Below are positions 10,900-22,639 of a stretch of 64,000 bases of DNA, piece after piece. The first letter of the stretch is position 1. The number at the start of each line of letters is the position of its first letter. The translations under genes and the position numbers were made by a program. Origin of the DNA: Alitta virens (Eukaryota > Annelida > Polychaeta > Phyllodocida > Nereididae); assembly GCA_932294295.1 (NCBI GenBank), contig OW028580.1, positions 7,903,374 through 7,967,373 on the forward strand, read 5' to 3'. The notes under the pieces are model-generated. The model saw only the letters and a list, made by a program, of their open reading frames with translations, was not told the DNA's origin and did not search any database.

Positions 10900-12500
10900 A
10901 CACACATAAAGAAAAAATACAAACCATCGTGACACTATAGGCCACTTCATCTTCATCAAAAACCGGCAAATTGGAAAATATTAAATTAAGGACAAAATAA
11001 ACTATATACTAGTCGAACTTGCTGTAGACCTACCACCTGCTGTAGATGACTCCCCTGAGTTATCCTTATATATTTTACCCCTCTATTAAACAACCACTGT
11101 CTTACGGGGCCAATTATACTATTTTGATTTGGGTGACCTGACCACAGGTTTAACTCTTAACGGAAAAAACACCATTTTATACATCATTTATACATACATT
11201 CACAGATATGCAACAGCAATTTACATGAGTTGGTAGCACCAAGCCAACACCAGCTATTAGAGGTGCTATTAGGCAGCTCAGATCTGTGAGGCACCCAACT
11301 CCTTTCAAGGGCACGCTGGTGCAATTTGCCAATAGAATAAATAGGGCGTTTCCTAATCACCCCTTTGTGCCTACTTTCACCTATTTTCGCTCACTCCCAA
11401 TTAGTTACATGTTGTTTTGGGATGCTCAGTGTAATTTAGTGACCCTCATATAACAATGTAATGATCATTAGTCAAGATGTCATTGGGGCAAATGCCCTCA
11501 GGGGTAAGACCTCTAACAAGCCCCCATTTGTCCTCTGATACCTTGTTAGTGGAGGAATCAGTCCCCTTCAAGCTGTAGCTAGATGTAGTTGGCAAAAGCG
11601 ATGTAAACCCAGGGGCACGATCATGTTGACACTTTGTAGCAAGATACACCGAAAAGACATGATCGTTGAGAAAGAGATTGTTGAAAGACTTTCGTAAAAG
11701 ACATCCATAAGGCATCAGTGAGGTTCCTAATTAGATACATAGCTGGCATTTGTCCTATTCATTGTTCAGTCATTAATTGTACAGATTTTACATGTGTACT
11801 CAAGGTTTCCTTGTGTACATTATTAAGATACTATCGTGCATAAATGTTCATGGTGATATGCAGATACACTGTATGCAAATTAAGCCACATTAAAAGTGAA
11901 ATAAGAAAAAATAAATAAAAAATTCTATAACTTAAAAAAAAAAATCATGCAAATGGTAACAATACACCTGTTTTTCTGCCTTACACATTTACACTAAATC
12001 CCATGAATGTTTTCGTCAGTTTGATCTAAACATTCCCACTATTTCACCTAATTTTCCTCTTTCGCCTATTTTGTTTTCCAAGCGCATTGGATACGCATAT
12101 TTCAAGGAGTGACTACCTCCAATTTCGCACTGAAATCTAATCAAAGTATGTATGTAAACTGGAAAAAAGAGGTGAAAGATTATAGTTTCAAGAAGAAAGT
12201 AGGTGTCGGATTTGCCATGTCAGATATGACAAGCCTTGGGAAGAGAACAAAATTAACCACAGTATTCAGAAAACTTAAGACAGTCTTAAGTTTCAGAAGT
12301 ATTGTGTCTTGAAGGTGTATTTATGGCTTTGTGAGAGCTTTAGTTTCTCACAGCTGTCAGATTGGTAAGATTTACTTTGGTTGACTTTCTTTGGCCTCTT
12401 TTTAGCCTATGTTTTTTGCCTTAGAAAGCCTTACTTTGGCTTGTTTTCGCTAAAGGCTACAAAGCAAGCGCCTTGATTGAATTTGTAGGTGAGTTGAAAG
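10900..12500. other. no recognisable gene
   Basis: AT-rich unique-looking DNA with only short frames. Nothing in it could be tied to a family. Confidence 0.5.
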
Positions 12501-14860
12501 TCAATGTTTTAGTAGTCTTAGAGTAAAACCCCACTCTTTGACCACTTCACTATTAAGAGCATTTCAGAAAACACTACTGGATTTCTGTATTCTTACTTTC
12601 GATGATAATTCAATACAAGAATCCACTGGTCTTAGTGATCAGGTGCTATTACGAGGGAAATTGCGACAATTTATTAAAAAAATTAGTTTAAAGAACAAAG
12701 TGACTGTAAACTGGATGTGAAATTCACTGTATGGAGTTCCCACAAGTTGGTTTTCTTTCTTTCATTTATGTTTTTGTTTTTTGCTTTCTTTCCGAAATTT
12801 TTGGCTGTATATGCCAGTGGAATTTGATCGCCATAATACATCATTCGGAAATATAATTGCACTGGTGTGAGCTCTTAAGCCCCTTGTTTGAGGCTGAATA
12901 CTCCCAAGGCAGTTGAGAAAGTCTCTAGATTGGCCGCCAAGGATGTAATTGTCAAGTCGATTGAGGCTCTGTTGAGTGATAACAGACTGTAAACCGTGTC
13001 TGCTTCCATGTTTCAATGTCTCCGTCTCAATGTCTCAATGTCTATGTCTCAATGTACATGTCTATGTCTCAATGCTACTGGCTTTGAAGTTATGTGACCA
13101 GCTGCAAGACGCAGATTTTTTTGCACACCATTTCGACCGCCATCTTTTGCACATTTTGTGAGCTCTACTGTTTCAGTTCAGTGAACATAGCCGTACAGAC
13201 CATTTTAGTGAGAAAAAAACCTTGTGGTCTTAGTGGCGATATGTATTTTTTTTTTTTTTCTGTTTTTGGTTTTTTTGTGCACCTGGAGGTCAATTGATCC
13301 TAATATGTAAAAATGCCACAGATAGCATGTGATTTTCATTGAAAAAAAAATTGGATTTGTGAAAAAAATAAAAATATAAAATTGGATTGAAGAAGCCAAA
13401 CCTAAGCAGATTTTCATTCAAATGAAGATTGTCATGGAAAATGCTATTCCTATGCGTGTAAAATGCTCTAAAGTATTATATAGAGCATGTGATTTTCATC
13501 TAATGATTGTTTCCCATGATATGATGTTTTGTATTGTGCTAATCACCAGTGCAATTTAGCATCATTTGTACACCATGGTACAAATCCTCGTGTAAAACAG
13601 CCAGCAGCTAGGCGACCAGAAAGTGGGTCAGCGTCTTTCATACAAACATGGATTTAGGGAGTGCGGTCTGACATACTTGTAAATCAAATTTGAAAATTCT
13701 AAGTTTTTCTGAAGGCTGACACGGGGATCTATCTACTGCATTGATAATTAGAAGACGGGGCCAAAATTGTTCTCGATTGAATCCTAATGGGCAATAAAAT
13801 AGTCGAACACATTGCAGTGCTGCAAAACAATTACACAATGACTCGGATTTCATTTACAAGTTGGCCTCAAGCCTCATTGTATATTGACATTCTCTTCATG
13901 TCCCACGTGTAACCATTGTATAATTGTATAATGGTTCACTATTTAGTGGACTTAAAGCCTTCAACATTGAAATGGTCTTAATTTGTATGTGGTCTTTTGG
14001 TGAGGTTTCTCTGTGGCTTTGAGGCTAGTTCCATTCTCATATCAACTCAGTTCTAGCCTTTTCGAAAAGATACAAGTTCTGGATTGAAAATCAGAACAAA
14101 GGTTTATCAGGAAACCTAGACCTAGTAAATCATTAGCTTCCCCGAAAAGGGCTAAAATTTACTGAGGATTGCCAAGAATTTGAGTTGGTTTGTGTCATAA
14201 AGAACACGGCTTGAAATTTTGACATTTTGGGAGTGAGGAATGCATTACTTCTTAGTAATTTGCAAGCTTGATTCATCACATGCATATTCATATTTTTATG
14301 TTTGTAAACTCACAATTGGTTTGATTCCTTTCCAGTCTTTTTGCACAATTCTTTACACTATTATCTTCAACCAACTTTGCTAAGCTAAAAACAGTTTTAT
14401 TTGAGCAAAAATTCAAGCTAAATGGGTTTATTTGTGTGGTATATTGTAGAAATATTAATGAAAATGAAGAATATATATCGATAATATAATTAGCAAAATT
14501 CAGTTGAAATTGCATGTTAGCAATTCCATGAAATTCTTCAAGGTTAATCGTTACATTCAATAGAATTCAATAGAATCCATTAGTTTGTAGTCACTGAAAT
14601 GTCATTAAATGAGTCCTATTATTCCTGGCCCTGAGCAATTTGTTACTTGACTTTCCTTTTCCAGTTAAAATCGTCCCCCCCCCCCCCTGTCTGGCAGATG
14701 TTTTTGTAATGTGTTCATGGTTTCCAAACTCTGAGACAGCTGTTCTGGCCAATTTCACCACTGTTGCCTATGCTCACCAAGGTCCAAGATATTTGTGTGT
14801 TTGCAAATTGCGCGTCTCTGAGCACACAGCTATCCCAGTGGATAGTATTACAAGACGTTT
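12500..14860. other. no gene; scattered motif relics
   Basis: No convincing frame. The segment has relics of the CTATTAAGACCAC motif (about 12515-12555, 13195-13232, 13975-14010), a small AATGTCTC minisatellite (13013-13072), a partial SINE-B tail (about 13060-13110), and two GCATGTGATTTTCAT words 160 bases apart (13327 and 13485) akin to the 41.2-kb array. A poly-C run lies at 14674-14686. Confidence 0.5.
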
Positions 14861-14865
14861 CATAA

Positions 14866-15145
14866 AATATGGTTGACTCTAGACAGCTGTAGCAACCTAT
14901 TCCTGGCTGTTGCTAAAGCCAGCCGCTTCTATCTACTCCTAGCTTACAGTCAGCTTACACCTACTACCGCTGATAAAAATATAAACCTTGGTAAATGTAA
15001 GAAATGTATCTAATATATCAGAAATATGGTGCTGCATGTACTTTTAGATCCATCTTGTACAGCAGGGGTCGTCTGGCTTTGTCTAGCTTCAAATTGACAG
15101 GCCGTTTTTAAATTAATCTTACTGTATGTTCTAGCTTATACATAA
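14866..15145 (+). repeat. dispersed repeat C, copy 1
   Basis: Shares its order of phrases with 33.05-33.88 kb and, inverted, with 44.0-44.36 kb: GACAGCTGTAGC near the start, CTACTCCTAGCTTA, ATAAACCTTG, GGTGCTGCATGTACTTTTA, GTCTAGCTT, and ACAGGCCGTTTTTAA near the end. It is about 280 bases here and longer in the other copies. No TIRs or coding sequence are seen, so its class is unknown. Confidence 0.8.
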
Positions 15146-15640
15146 TGCCTGAAAGAATTTGTATCATTTTAAATATTGGTTATATTTGCCAACATTGCCT
15201 ACCTTTAAGGGCTATTGTTTTCCAATCAACATTATAATATGGTGGTGTTTAATTTTTAACAATAGAATATTTTTGATGTTTTCACTTAATAGAATAATGC
15301 TCGGAATATGTGTGTTTATGTTGTTTTATATTTAATGTTCTCAATCTAAAATTAGGTTTTAAACTTTTTATAATTGTTGCTACTGTAAATTTTTTGGTTT
15401 CATTCGCGCACTTCCAAGGTATGGTTGAAAACGTGTTACAAAACAAAGCAGAAATCGCCAGAAAACAAATAAGAAAGACCCAAAAATGTATTTTTATTTT
15501 TAATTGACTGTGTTGCAATCATAGGTAAAAAAAAATCTAAACAAAGTCATGTCATTGCCACTGACGCGTACTGCCAAAGTATGGTTGCAAACATTTAACA
15601 TTACAGTAATCTTAACAAAAAAATACAAAATAATTATACG
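15146..15640. other. no recognisable feature
   Basis: AT-rich, with complementary short frames on both strands that carry no motif. Confidence 0.5.
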
Positions 15641-15654
15641 TATCTTTTTCATTG

Positions 15655-15925
15655 ACTGATTCTATGAGAAAGAGAAGATTCCAAAGCCGACGACAGAAGA
15701 AGAGCTTTGCCTCGCAATCCTGAATGGTGGACCCTACGACAAGAAACATATATCCCCGCAGAACAACTACAGTGTCATTAACCGGATATCCGGTACCTTC
15801 TTAGATTAGACCGCTTTAGAAACTCCTTTCAAATAAACTCTTGACTCCCCCAGGGAGGTGCGCCTGAGAAGAGGCGGGAAACTTGTGGGGTTTCTTTCTA
15901 AAAGAAGAAGAAGAAGGTTGCAATC
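15655..15925 (+). other. GC-richer block ending in (AAG)n, possible retroelement 3' end
   Basis: A ~270-base patch of higher GC than its flanks, ending in AAAAGAAGAAGAAGAAGG. One frame runs open for about 40 codons (roughly 15668-15808) before a stop and could be the end of an element's protein, but I recognise no domain. A short-unit tail is typical of some LINEs. The assignment is weak. Confidence 0.3.
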
Positions 15926-16427
15926 AAGTGGCAGTACAGAAATCATTAAAAAAAGGACCCACCAAAAAAATTTACTGTATTGCAATCAATGCAACACAGA
16001 AATCATAAAAAAGAAAGGCCCAAAAAAAAAAACAAAAAAAAAAAAAACGTTTTGTCATTGCTACTGACACGTATTCATAAGGCCAACAATGTTCTGTCAC
16101 CAAAAATTATTCCCCTGGTATGGATGTAACTGGGGAAACCAGTAAAAAAGTTAAAAATGCTATCTAGAGAGCAGATATACATTTGTATAGTATACTGCAG
16201 TGATAAACGCATGAGCCAATGCATTGCAACATAATATTGGAAGATACAGTAATAGCAAAATTAGTGTATAATAGCAAGTACTGACGTTTTCGATTTGATC
16301 ATTTGAATAGAAATTGCTTATCAATCATAATTTGTTTGATAAATAGATGTATATAAAAAATGTACCATATTAAGGCTACATAAGGCAACCAGATTTTGAT
16401 TGAAAACTTACTATTGCGATATACCTC

Positions 16428-16479
16428 ACCTCACCATTAAGACCACTAAATGTACCGAAAGTGGTCTCAATTGTGAGGT
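16428..16479. repeat. 52-bp hairpin of the ATTAAGACCAC motif
   Basis: Two arms, ACCTCACCATTAAGACCACT (16428-16447) and its near-perfect inverse (16460-16479), separated by 12 bases. This looks like the two ends of a MITE with almost no interior. Confidence 0.85.
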
Positions 16480-17600
16480 AAATTTATTATGAATCCTGCA
16501 CTAGATACTGAAGCTGAAAACAGACACATCAGTTATTAATCATATATTTTAGTTTTTATGGTTACAATGCATCAATATATAAAAATACGATTTGTATGAT
16601 CCATCGACTTCTCACATCATAAATGTCACGACAGGCTTCATCTACACATAACCACGTATTTCCGGTTCTTGTCAGCCATACCGGAAGTCTGGTCATCACC
16701 GGATGTTGTACTATGTGGTTGTCACAGAAACAACCTCTGGTTCCATCTGGTTATGCTATGTTGGACCCAGTTGCTGGTCATTATACTTCGCGTGTGTATG
16801 TTGGGCCAATCAGGCAAATTATGTTCAGAAAACAAGAATGTGGTGACTTGCTTGAAAAGCAGCATCTGATGAGTACAGACAACTGTCTACAATACTGGAA
16901 GACACACTGTCTCAAGGAATAAGAGGAAATGTATTAGTCCTTGTGGGATATGAGAACTCAGTACAGGAGTCAGCTGAGTTTAGAGAGGGATTAGCAAAGG
17001 AATTAGCAAAGGAATTAACGAGGAAATATTAAGGAATTAATGGGGAATTACATGTATTAAAGAATTTGCTTAAACACAAATTATATCCTAGATTAGGAGA
17101 GTCCTTGTAGGATGCCAAGATCTCAGTGCAGGTATTACATTTTAGGGGCTATTTAGATAGGAATTATCCATGGAATTACATATCTAATGGGGACTTATTA
17201 TGACCACAATTTACTGCTCTTAATAGCGAGGTGGTCTAAGTGTAAGATAGGGTTCCATTGCACTTCGTATTCAGCTGTACTTTCTTTCCAATGAATTTCA
17301 ATATATTCCCACCAAGACCAGTAGATCCGGGATAATGCCTTTTAGATATTGAATAGACGCAAATAGTTAGGTTCTGATTTGTAAAGAAATTGACCAGTAC
17401 GTGTATGGAATACAGCTGAATGGCTTGAAAATTTGAAAGTACTCTTTTAGACCACATTCAAAGTAGACGAATGAAGTTCAGTGGCCTGGTAATTAAGTGT
17501 TAATCAGGTTCTCTCATAGGTCTTGGGTTCTATTCAAAATAGTTATAAACTTATCTATTTCACTAGGCAAAAATATCCCACTACTTAATAGATCACATAT
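16480..17600. other. no recognisable gene
   Basis: A 99-codon frame at 16623-16922 is the longest here, but it has no recognisable domain and overlaps another frame, so I leave it uncalled. A degenerate motif copy lies at 17225-17320. Confidence 0.45.
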
Positions 17601-17617
17601 CTCATGTTATGTAGTCT

Positions 17618-17818
17618 CAACATTACATCTCATCTCATATTATCTGGTTTATCTCATCTCACTTCATTTTATCCTATCTTAATTTATCTCATCCCATGTC
17701 ATCTTTGCTCATTGTATCTCTTCTCATTTCATCTCAAAAAAATTTCAACTCCCTATCATCTCATCTCTCATTTCCACTCATCTCGTCTCATCTCATCTAA
17801 TCTAATCTCATCATTATG
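17618..17818. repeat. degenerate TCATC microsatellite
   Basis: A loose (TCATC / TCATCTCA)n array on the plus strand, strongest at both ends. Confidence 0.8.
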
Positions 17819-18510
17819 CCTGTATTTTTCAGGCAGTCATACAAGCTTAATAGATTTCTTATTCTCGCGAGTAAGAATCGTAAAATAATGCATAGTTAAA
17901 CAATACAGGATGTTAGGTTTTTTTTTCCAACACTATTATCGATTTACGCATAATACTTCGGGCGAAATGTTTTAAGAAACACTCATAGATCAATATCAGA
18001 TGAAAAGACGTACAGAATTAAAATATTTGTTTGAAAGGTTGTGATGTATAAACAAAGAACTGCCACCTAGTGGAAGGAGTTGTCGTTCTATTCGGAAGAG
18101 ATATGTCTGAGTTTACAGATATGGTATTTACAGGTGAGAGTCTGTAGATGTTGCTGGGTTAAAGGGGGTGTTTGTACATTTGAAAACCGGATGTCTAAGG
18201 AATAAAAAATCTATGCGAATATGTCCATATATTCTCATTTTATTGTAAAAGCACAAGAACACAAATACTGTGTACACATAAAAGCTTGGGATATCATTAT
18301 GAGAGTATTGGTAAATGCTGCAATAGCAGTCTAAAGAAATGAATGACGTATAGGCCCACAAATACACATGGGAAACTGAAATAAGAGCGGGCAAATATAA
18401 GATGTCTCGGAAGGGCTACGGTCGGATACGACCGGTACTTATCTATTTCATGATACAGGAACTGTAAAATTAGGACCCTTTGGGATCACTGAAGTGGTCT
18501 TTAAATCGGA
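17819..18510. other. no recognisable gene
   Basis: AT-rich sequence without repeat structure or a convincing frame, apart from a degraded ATTAAGACCAC-type motif near 18470-18540 at the edge of R600 copy 2. Confidence 0.5.
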
Positions 18511-18514
18511 CGCA

Positions 18515-19172
18515 CCATGGTCTTACGTCTTGGACTTAGTGACATGCTTATCGCTCAATTTTTGGGATAAGATGAGAAAAAACAAGACAAGATTGTTTTG
18601 CATTTAATTTTGATGTTTTGTATTGGTGGTGTAATGGATATGAGATAAGATAAGATAGAATCAGTGTAAAACCTTAATAAAAAGATATATACAATTGCAT
18701 ACATTTTATTATTTACCCTAAAATGGTCTTGTACTAAACAGAACAAACATTTTCCTTATCTGCTGGTTTATTTGGTATCAGCATAAAGGGTTTTGGGTTC
18801 TGTTGTAGAATGTGCATCTTTTATGCATGGGATGCAGGTATGCCAAGTGAATGACCAACTCAGCTCATCTGAAGGACTTTTGTAAGACGTGCGAAGACAC
18901 TGTCCAACACAATGACGTCTGACACACTGTGCACTTGGAGTGGACAGTCAAGTGCCATGTAAACAAAAAGACATTTGGGGCACATCAGTAGCACTGAAAG
19001 CATTGACAATGCAACTCTGTCTTGAGAACATCTCACTATTACGAAGTAAGACAGCTTCGCAGAATAACATTCAGATGAATAAACCTGTTTACCTAGGCTG
19101 CAACATAAAAAAAAATAACAAAATTCAGATTCAGATACTTTATTTCTATCTAAAGCGGGCTGCAACATAATA
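18515..19172 (-). repeat. unclassified ~600-bp repeat R600, copy 2 (inverted)
   Basis: Inverted partner of 10266-10866 and very similar along its whole length, differing by small indels. The right end holds a 47-base insertion (19109-19155) flanked by the 13-base duplication GGCTGCAACATAA (19096-19108 and 19156-19168). The insert is A-rich on the plus strand and looks like a severely 5'-truncated retroelement end. Confidence 0.8.
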
Positions 19173-19465
19173 CTATAGAATACAACATATAACTATGTGT
19201 GACCCAATGAGTTTAAGATATCGCTGTATAAGAATATTATATTATTTCTGACACAGCTGTGTTAGTTGTATATTCTCAATGTTTTATTTTACCTCAATAT
19301 TAAGATAGCCTAATTATTAAGGTTCATGAAGCTAAATTATTTACAGTTTCCACCTCTACTGAGGATTAGTACATTTTTTTAAAAATTAGGAAAAAAGGAC
19401 CAAATTGCTTTCTTGCTGTTTTTTTTTACCTTTTTATTAAGTTATTAAGTATTTATAAGAACACT
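19173..19465. other. no recognisable feature
   Basis: AT-rich, with homopolymer runs and no frames. Confidence 0.5.
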
Positions 19466-19467
19466 AA

Positions 19468-19468
19468 T

Positions 19469-19510
<42 letters not shown>

Positions 19511-19762
19511 CAGATAGACAGATAGATAGATAGACAGATAGATAGATAGACAGATAGATAGATAGATAGATAGATAGACAGACAGATAGATAGATAGACA
19601 GATAGATAGATAGACAGATAGATAGACAGATAGATAGACAGATAGATAGATAGATAGATAGATAGACAGATAGATAGATAGGTAGACAGATAGATAGACA
19701 GATAGATAGATAGACAGATAGATAGATAGACAGATAGATAGACAAATAGACAGCCAGATAGA
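19468..19762. repeat. (GATA)n/(GACA)n array
   Basis: About 290 bases of GATA interspersed with GACA units. The three minus-strand frames predicting Leu-Ser-Ile-Tyr repeats are artefacts of it. Confidence 0.95.
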
Positions 19763-20655
19763 AATGGAAAGTGCCATCTAAAACTAGTTGTTGCTGCTTT
19801 ACCATGGTGGTCTTTTAAAATGGGGCGAGGTTTTATCATGTAAATGCATACTGACTGCAACCTGAATATTGGAGTCCACAGATTCCCTCTAAGCTCGTTC
19901 CCCTTGCCAATTCTCGTGACCTCTCATGCCGTGACGTGGTTTATCGCGTTTTCTCGCAGATTCTCGTCGTTTGAAGTAACACAGCACTGATGAGCAACGT
20001 GTACCCAAAAAGAAACCCCACAAGTTTGCATGACACGCGGTGCAACCGCTTAGTGCCCTAAATTGCCAGTGCAAACCATTTGTTGTGCCTTGAACTGGTA
20101 AGCCATTTGTCCACCTATGGTCAAGAATTTGTAAAGTCAGTCCAGCAGAAGTCTGTGAATACATTTGTGGTAGTGTTCTATGATTTATCAACATAAAAGA
20201 TGATAATTTGTCTTTAATGTAGGCAAGATATGTACATATGAAAATATATGTGTGGGCAGATGAAAATGCTTTTACAAATTAGGTTTATATTCTTCTCCGT
20301 AAAATAAGCAAAACGGCTGATATTTCCTGTTGCAAATTAGCTGCACATGACAAAAGAGGATATTTTACAAATTACAAGTTGCAACACAGCTGAGCTTAAT
20401 GTCGATACAGCCATAAGAAGATTAATCGGTCTTTCAAATAATTTTAATCCGGTGCTTCTGAAAAATTACATTTCTGATCAAACTTAGCGGGGAAAAAACT
20501 TAAATTTCTATCACAATACCGTCAAAATATATAGATAGCATTAATTCTCAGCCCGCTCTCATCTCTAATTGCTACCCTTTTATAACATAAACATGTATTG
20601 GCAGTCAAAGGACAGGTCAACTCCCACCTAAATTACTATATTTTCTCTAGTGTCC
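19763..20655. other. no recognisable gene
   Basis: The part at about 19880-20160 is richer in CpG and GC than its flanks (a 101-codon minus-strand frame lies in it). It could be a decayed transposon like those at 9.0 and 29.4 kb, but I see no TIRs. Confidence 0.4.
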
Positions 20656-20660
20656 ACTTC

Positions 20661-20955
20661 TCGGAAGCTACTTCAGATGATAATCAGCTAGCAGAAGCAG
20701 ACATGATAATGGTGAGATGGTGAACCTTGGAGTCCACAGGATATTGCACATTTTAGCCTTGGATGGGTTTTCCTTGCCAAATCAATGTGATATTCACCTT
20801 CCATTTTACATATTCTCAGTGTGACCAATACAACTGAATTTACTGCTGTAGCAGAGTTGAAGCTCATGAAGAGTGCTCAGTCGAGATTTGAACCCGGTAT
20901 CTTCAGTAGGGTAGAGCTGACACGTGTCTTCTGAAACCACTAAGCCATCCATGGC
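20661..20955 (-). mobile_element. SINE-B copy, antisense, near full length
   Basis: Runs from the tail side through GGAGTCCACAGGATA and the 'CTCATGAAGAGTGCTC' segment to the tRNA-like head at right, where GATTTGAACCCGG is the B box on the minus strand and ACCACTAAGCCATCC the A-box region. Confidence 0.7.
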
Positions 20956-22320
20956 CGTTTTGTATTGCTGATACAGGTGTTTTTTTTATGCGTATCAAAA
21001 TAAATGGACATTTAGGCTTCAACACAATGAACATTAGTCACAAATGCGGTCGGTAAAATCGGCTATTTCAATGACAGGTGTTTCTATTGTAGGTTGTCTG
21101 AGTGGGAACAGTGCATTAAAGTGCAACCATTTTAGCTTGATCACCAGTAAGCAAACCTAGAGGGAAATGAAATATATAAAAATGGAGTAGAGAAGTGCTT
21201 GAAATGGCCATTAAAAGTCAGACTGGGAAAAGAAATAAGACAGCAACAAAAAATTGTATGCAGTTTTGTGCTTTAGCTGCTTCCTTGAGGTTCCTTAAAG
21301 TACTTTAGACGCACGACATCTTAAGTTTTAAAATAGCTCTTTGAGAATGATTCCTATTTGCCCTGGGGTGAGAAAGGAATCCATACAATTTAATTGCCCT
21401 GACTCCGTGCTCCGTATTTACATATACGTATGACTCCGTTTGCCAATTCTTTGATCACGTGCAACTTGACGCTGGCCACGACGTTGAATAAGTAATCCAA
21501 GACGCTGATACGCTCTAAAGGGACGTCTTGGAGGACGTCTTAAAGAGCGTTTAAAACGTTCTAGAAGCGCACGATGTGAAGAAGCAGGCGGGGGGGGGGG
21601 GGGGGGGGGTACTCAGTATTCCGAATTCTAAGAGTAATATAAGGGGTGCAGGGGATAACCGGGCGCAGAGGTTGAGATATTGAGGGGTTATCAATTCTTC
21701 TCGGGGCATTAAGCAAGGATTAGGGGGTGAGAATCATCTGACCATTAGCCACATAAGGGGTGAAATGATAACCCCTTCTTTCCTTGGTTGGATCCCTTTT
21801 GCAAAATACAGGGAAAGAAAGAAAGGAATAGAAGAAATCTACTCCGTGCCTGATGGCAAAAATATGGTGAAAAGGGTGGTAAGGTTACAGGGATCTGCTC
21901 CAGTAGTGCAGTGTTGTCTAGTATGGACTTTCTCCAAATGAACCGTCCTTCATTGTGATATAAAACAGTCCTGACTCCGTCTTGTTGTGTTTCTACCTCA
22001 CAAATTGCTGGCAGCACTCTTTTCATTGCTTCTGCATTAGGGACAGTTTCAGAGGCTCGGCAAAGACCAGCGTTGATTGGCCACACCACCCCCACAAAAC
22101 TGTCTCACTCAACAATCAGGCAGAAGGATGAAAATAAAAAGACACGCCAGAGGATTAAATCAATCAGCTAGTGGGCAAGTTGTGTTGTTAAGTAGAATGG
22201 TACATGGTATTTGCTCAAAGACAAAATTCGGGTTGATCCGTATGTCAGATATCATCAAGTAACCAAGAAACTGAGCCAATTGCTCTTGTGCATGGTAAGG
22301 AAGGAAGAAATATAGAAATA
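20956..22320. other. no gene; poly-G run and a GACGTC hairpin
   Basis: Contains a poly-G run (about 21591-21609) and, just before it, a hairpin with CGCTCT (21511-21516) / AGAGCG (21544-21549) and internal GACGTC words (21522-21527, 21534-21539). The surroundings at 21420-21580 are CpG-rich, like the 9.0 and 29.4 kb elements. The 116-codon minus frame at 21745-22095 has no recognisable domain. Confidence 0.45.
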
Positions 22321-22324
22321 AAGA

Positions 22325-22568
22325 CAGAGAAATCAAGAAAGACAGAAAGACAGAAAGAAAGAGTAAGAAATAAAGAATGACAAAAGAAAGTAAGAATGGC
22401 TTAAAAACGATAGATAGATAGAAAGATAGATAGATAGATAGATATATAGATAGTTATATAGATATATAGATAGATAGATAGATAGATATATAGATAGATG
22501 GATAGACGGATATATGGATAGATAGATAGATAGATAAATAGATTGATAGATTAATAGATTGATAGATT

Positions 22569-22620
<52 letters not shown>

Positions 22621-22632
22621 TGTAGATATGTA
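22325..22632. repeat. GAAA-rich then (GATA)n array
   Basis: AGAAAGA-type purine repeats run into about 220 bases of imperfect GATA units. The Leu-Ser-Ile-Tyr frame on the minus strand is an artefact. Confidence 0.95.
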
Positions 22633-22639
22633 GATATTA

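Noticed and set aside
16623..16922. 99-codon frame as a host exon
   Set aside because: No recognisable domain, another frame overlaps it, and no clear splice-site or homology support can be seen by eye.
19445..19860. Leu-Ser-Ile-Tyr repeat proteins (also 22333-22644)
   Set aside because: Translations of GATA/GACA arrays; all frames of the array are open at once.
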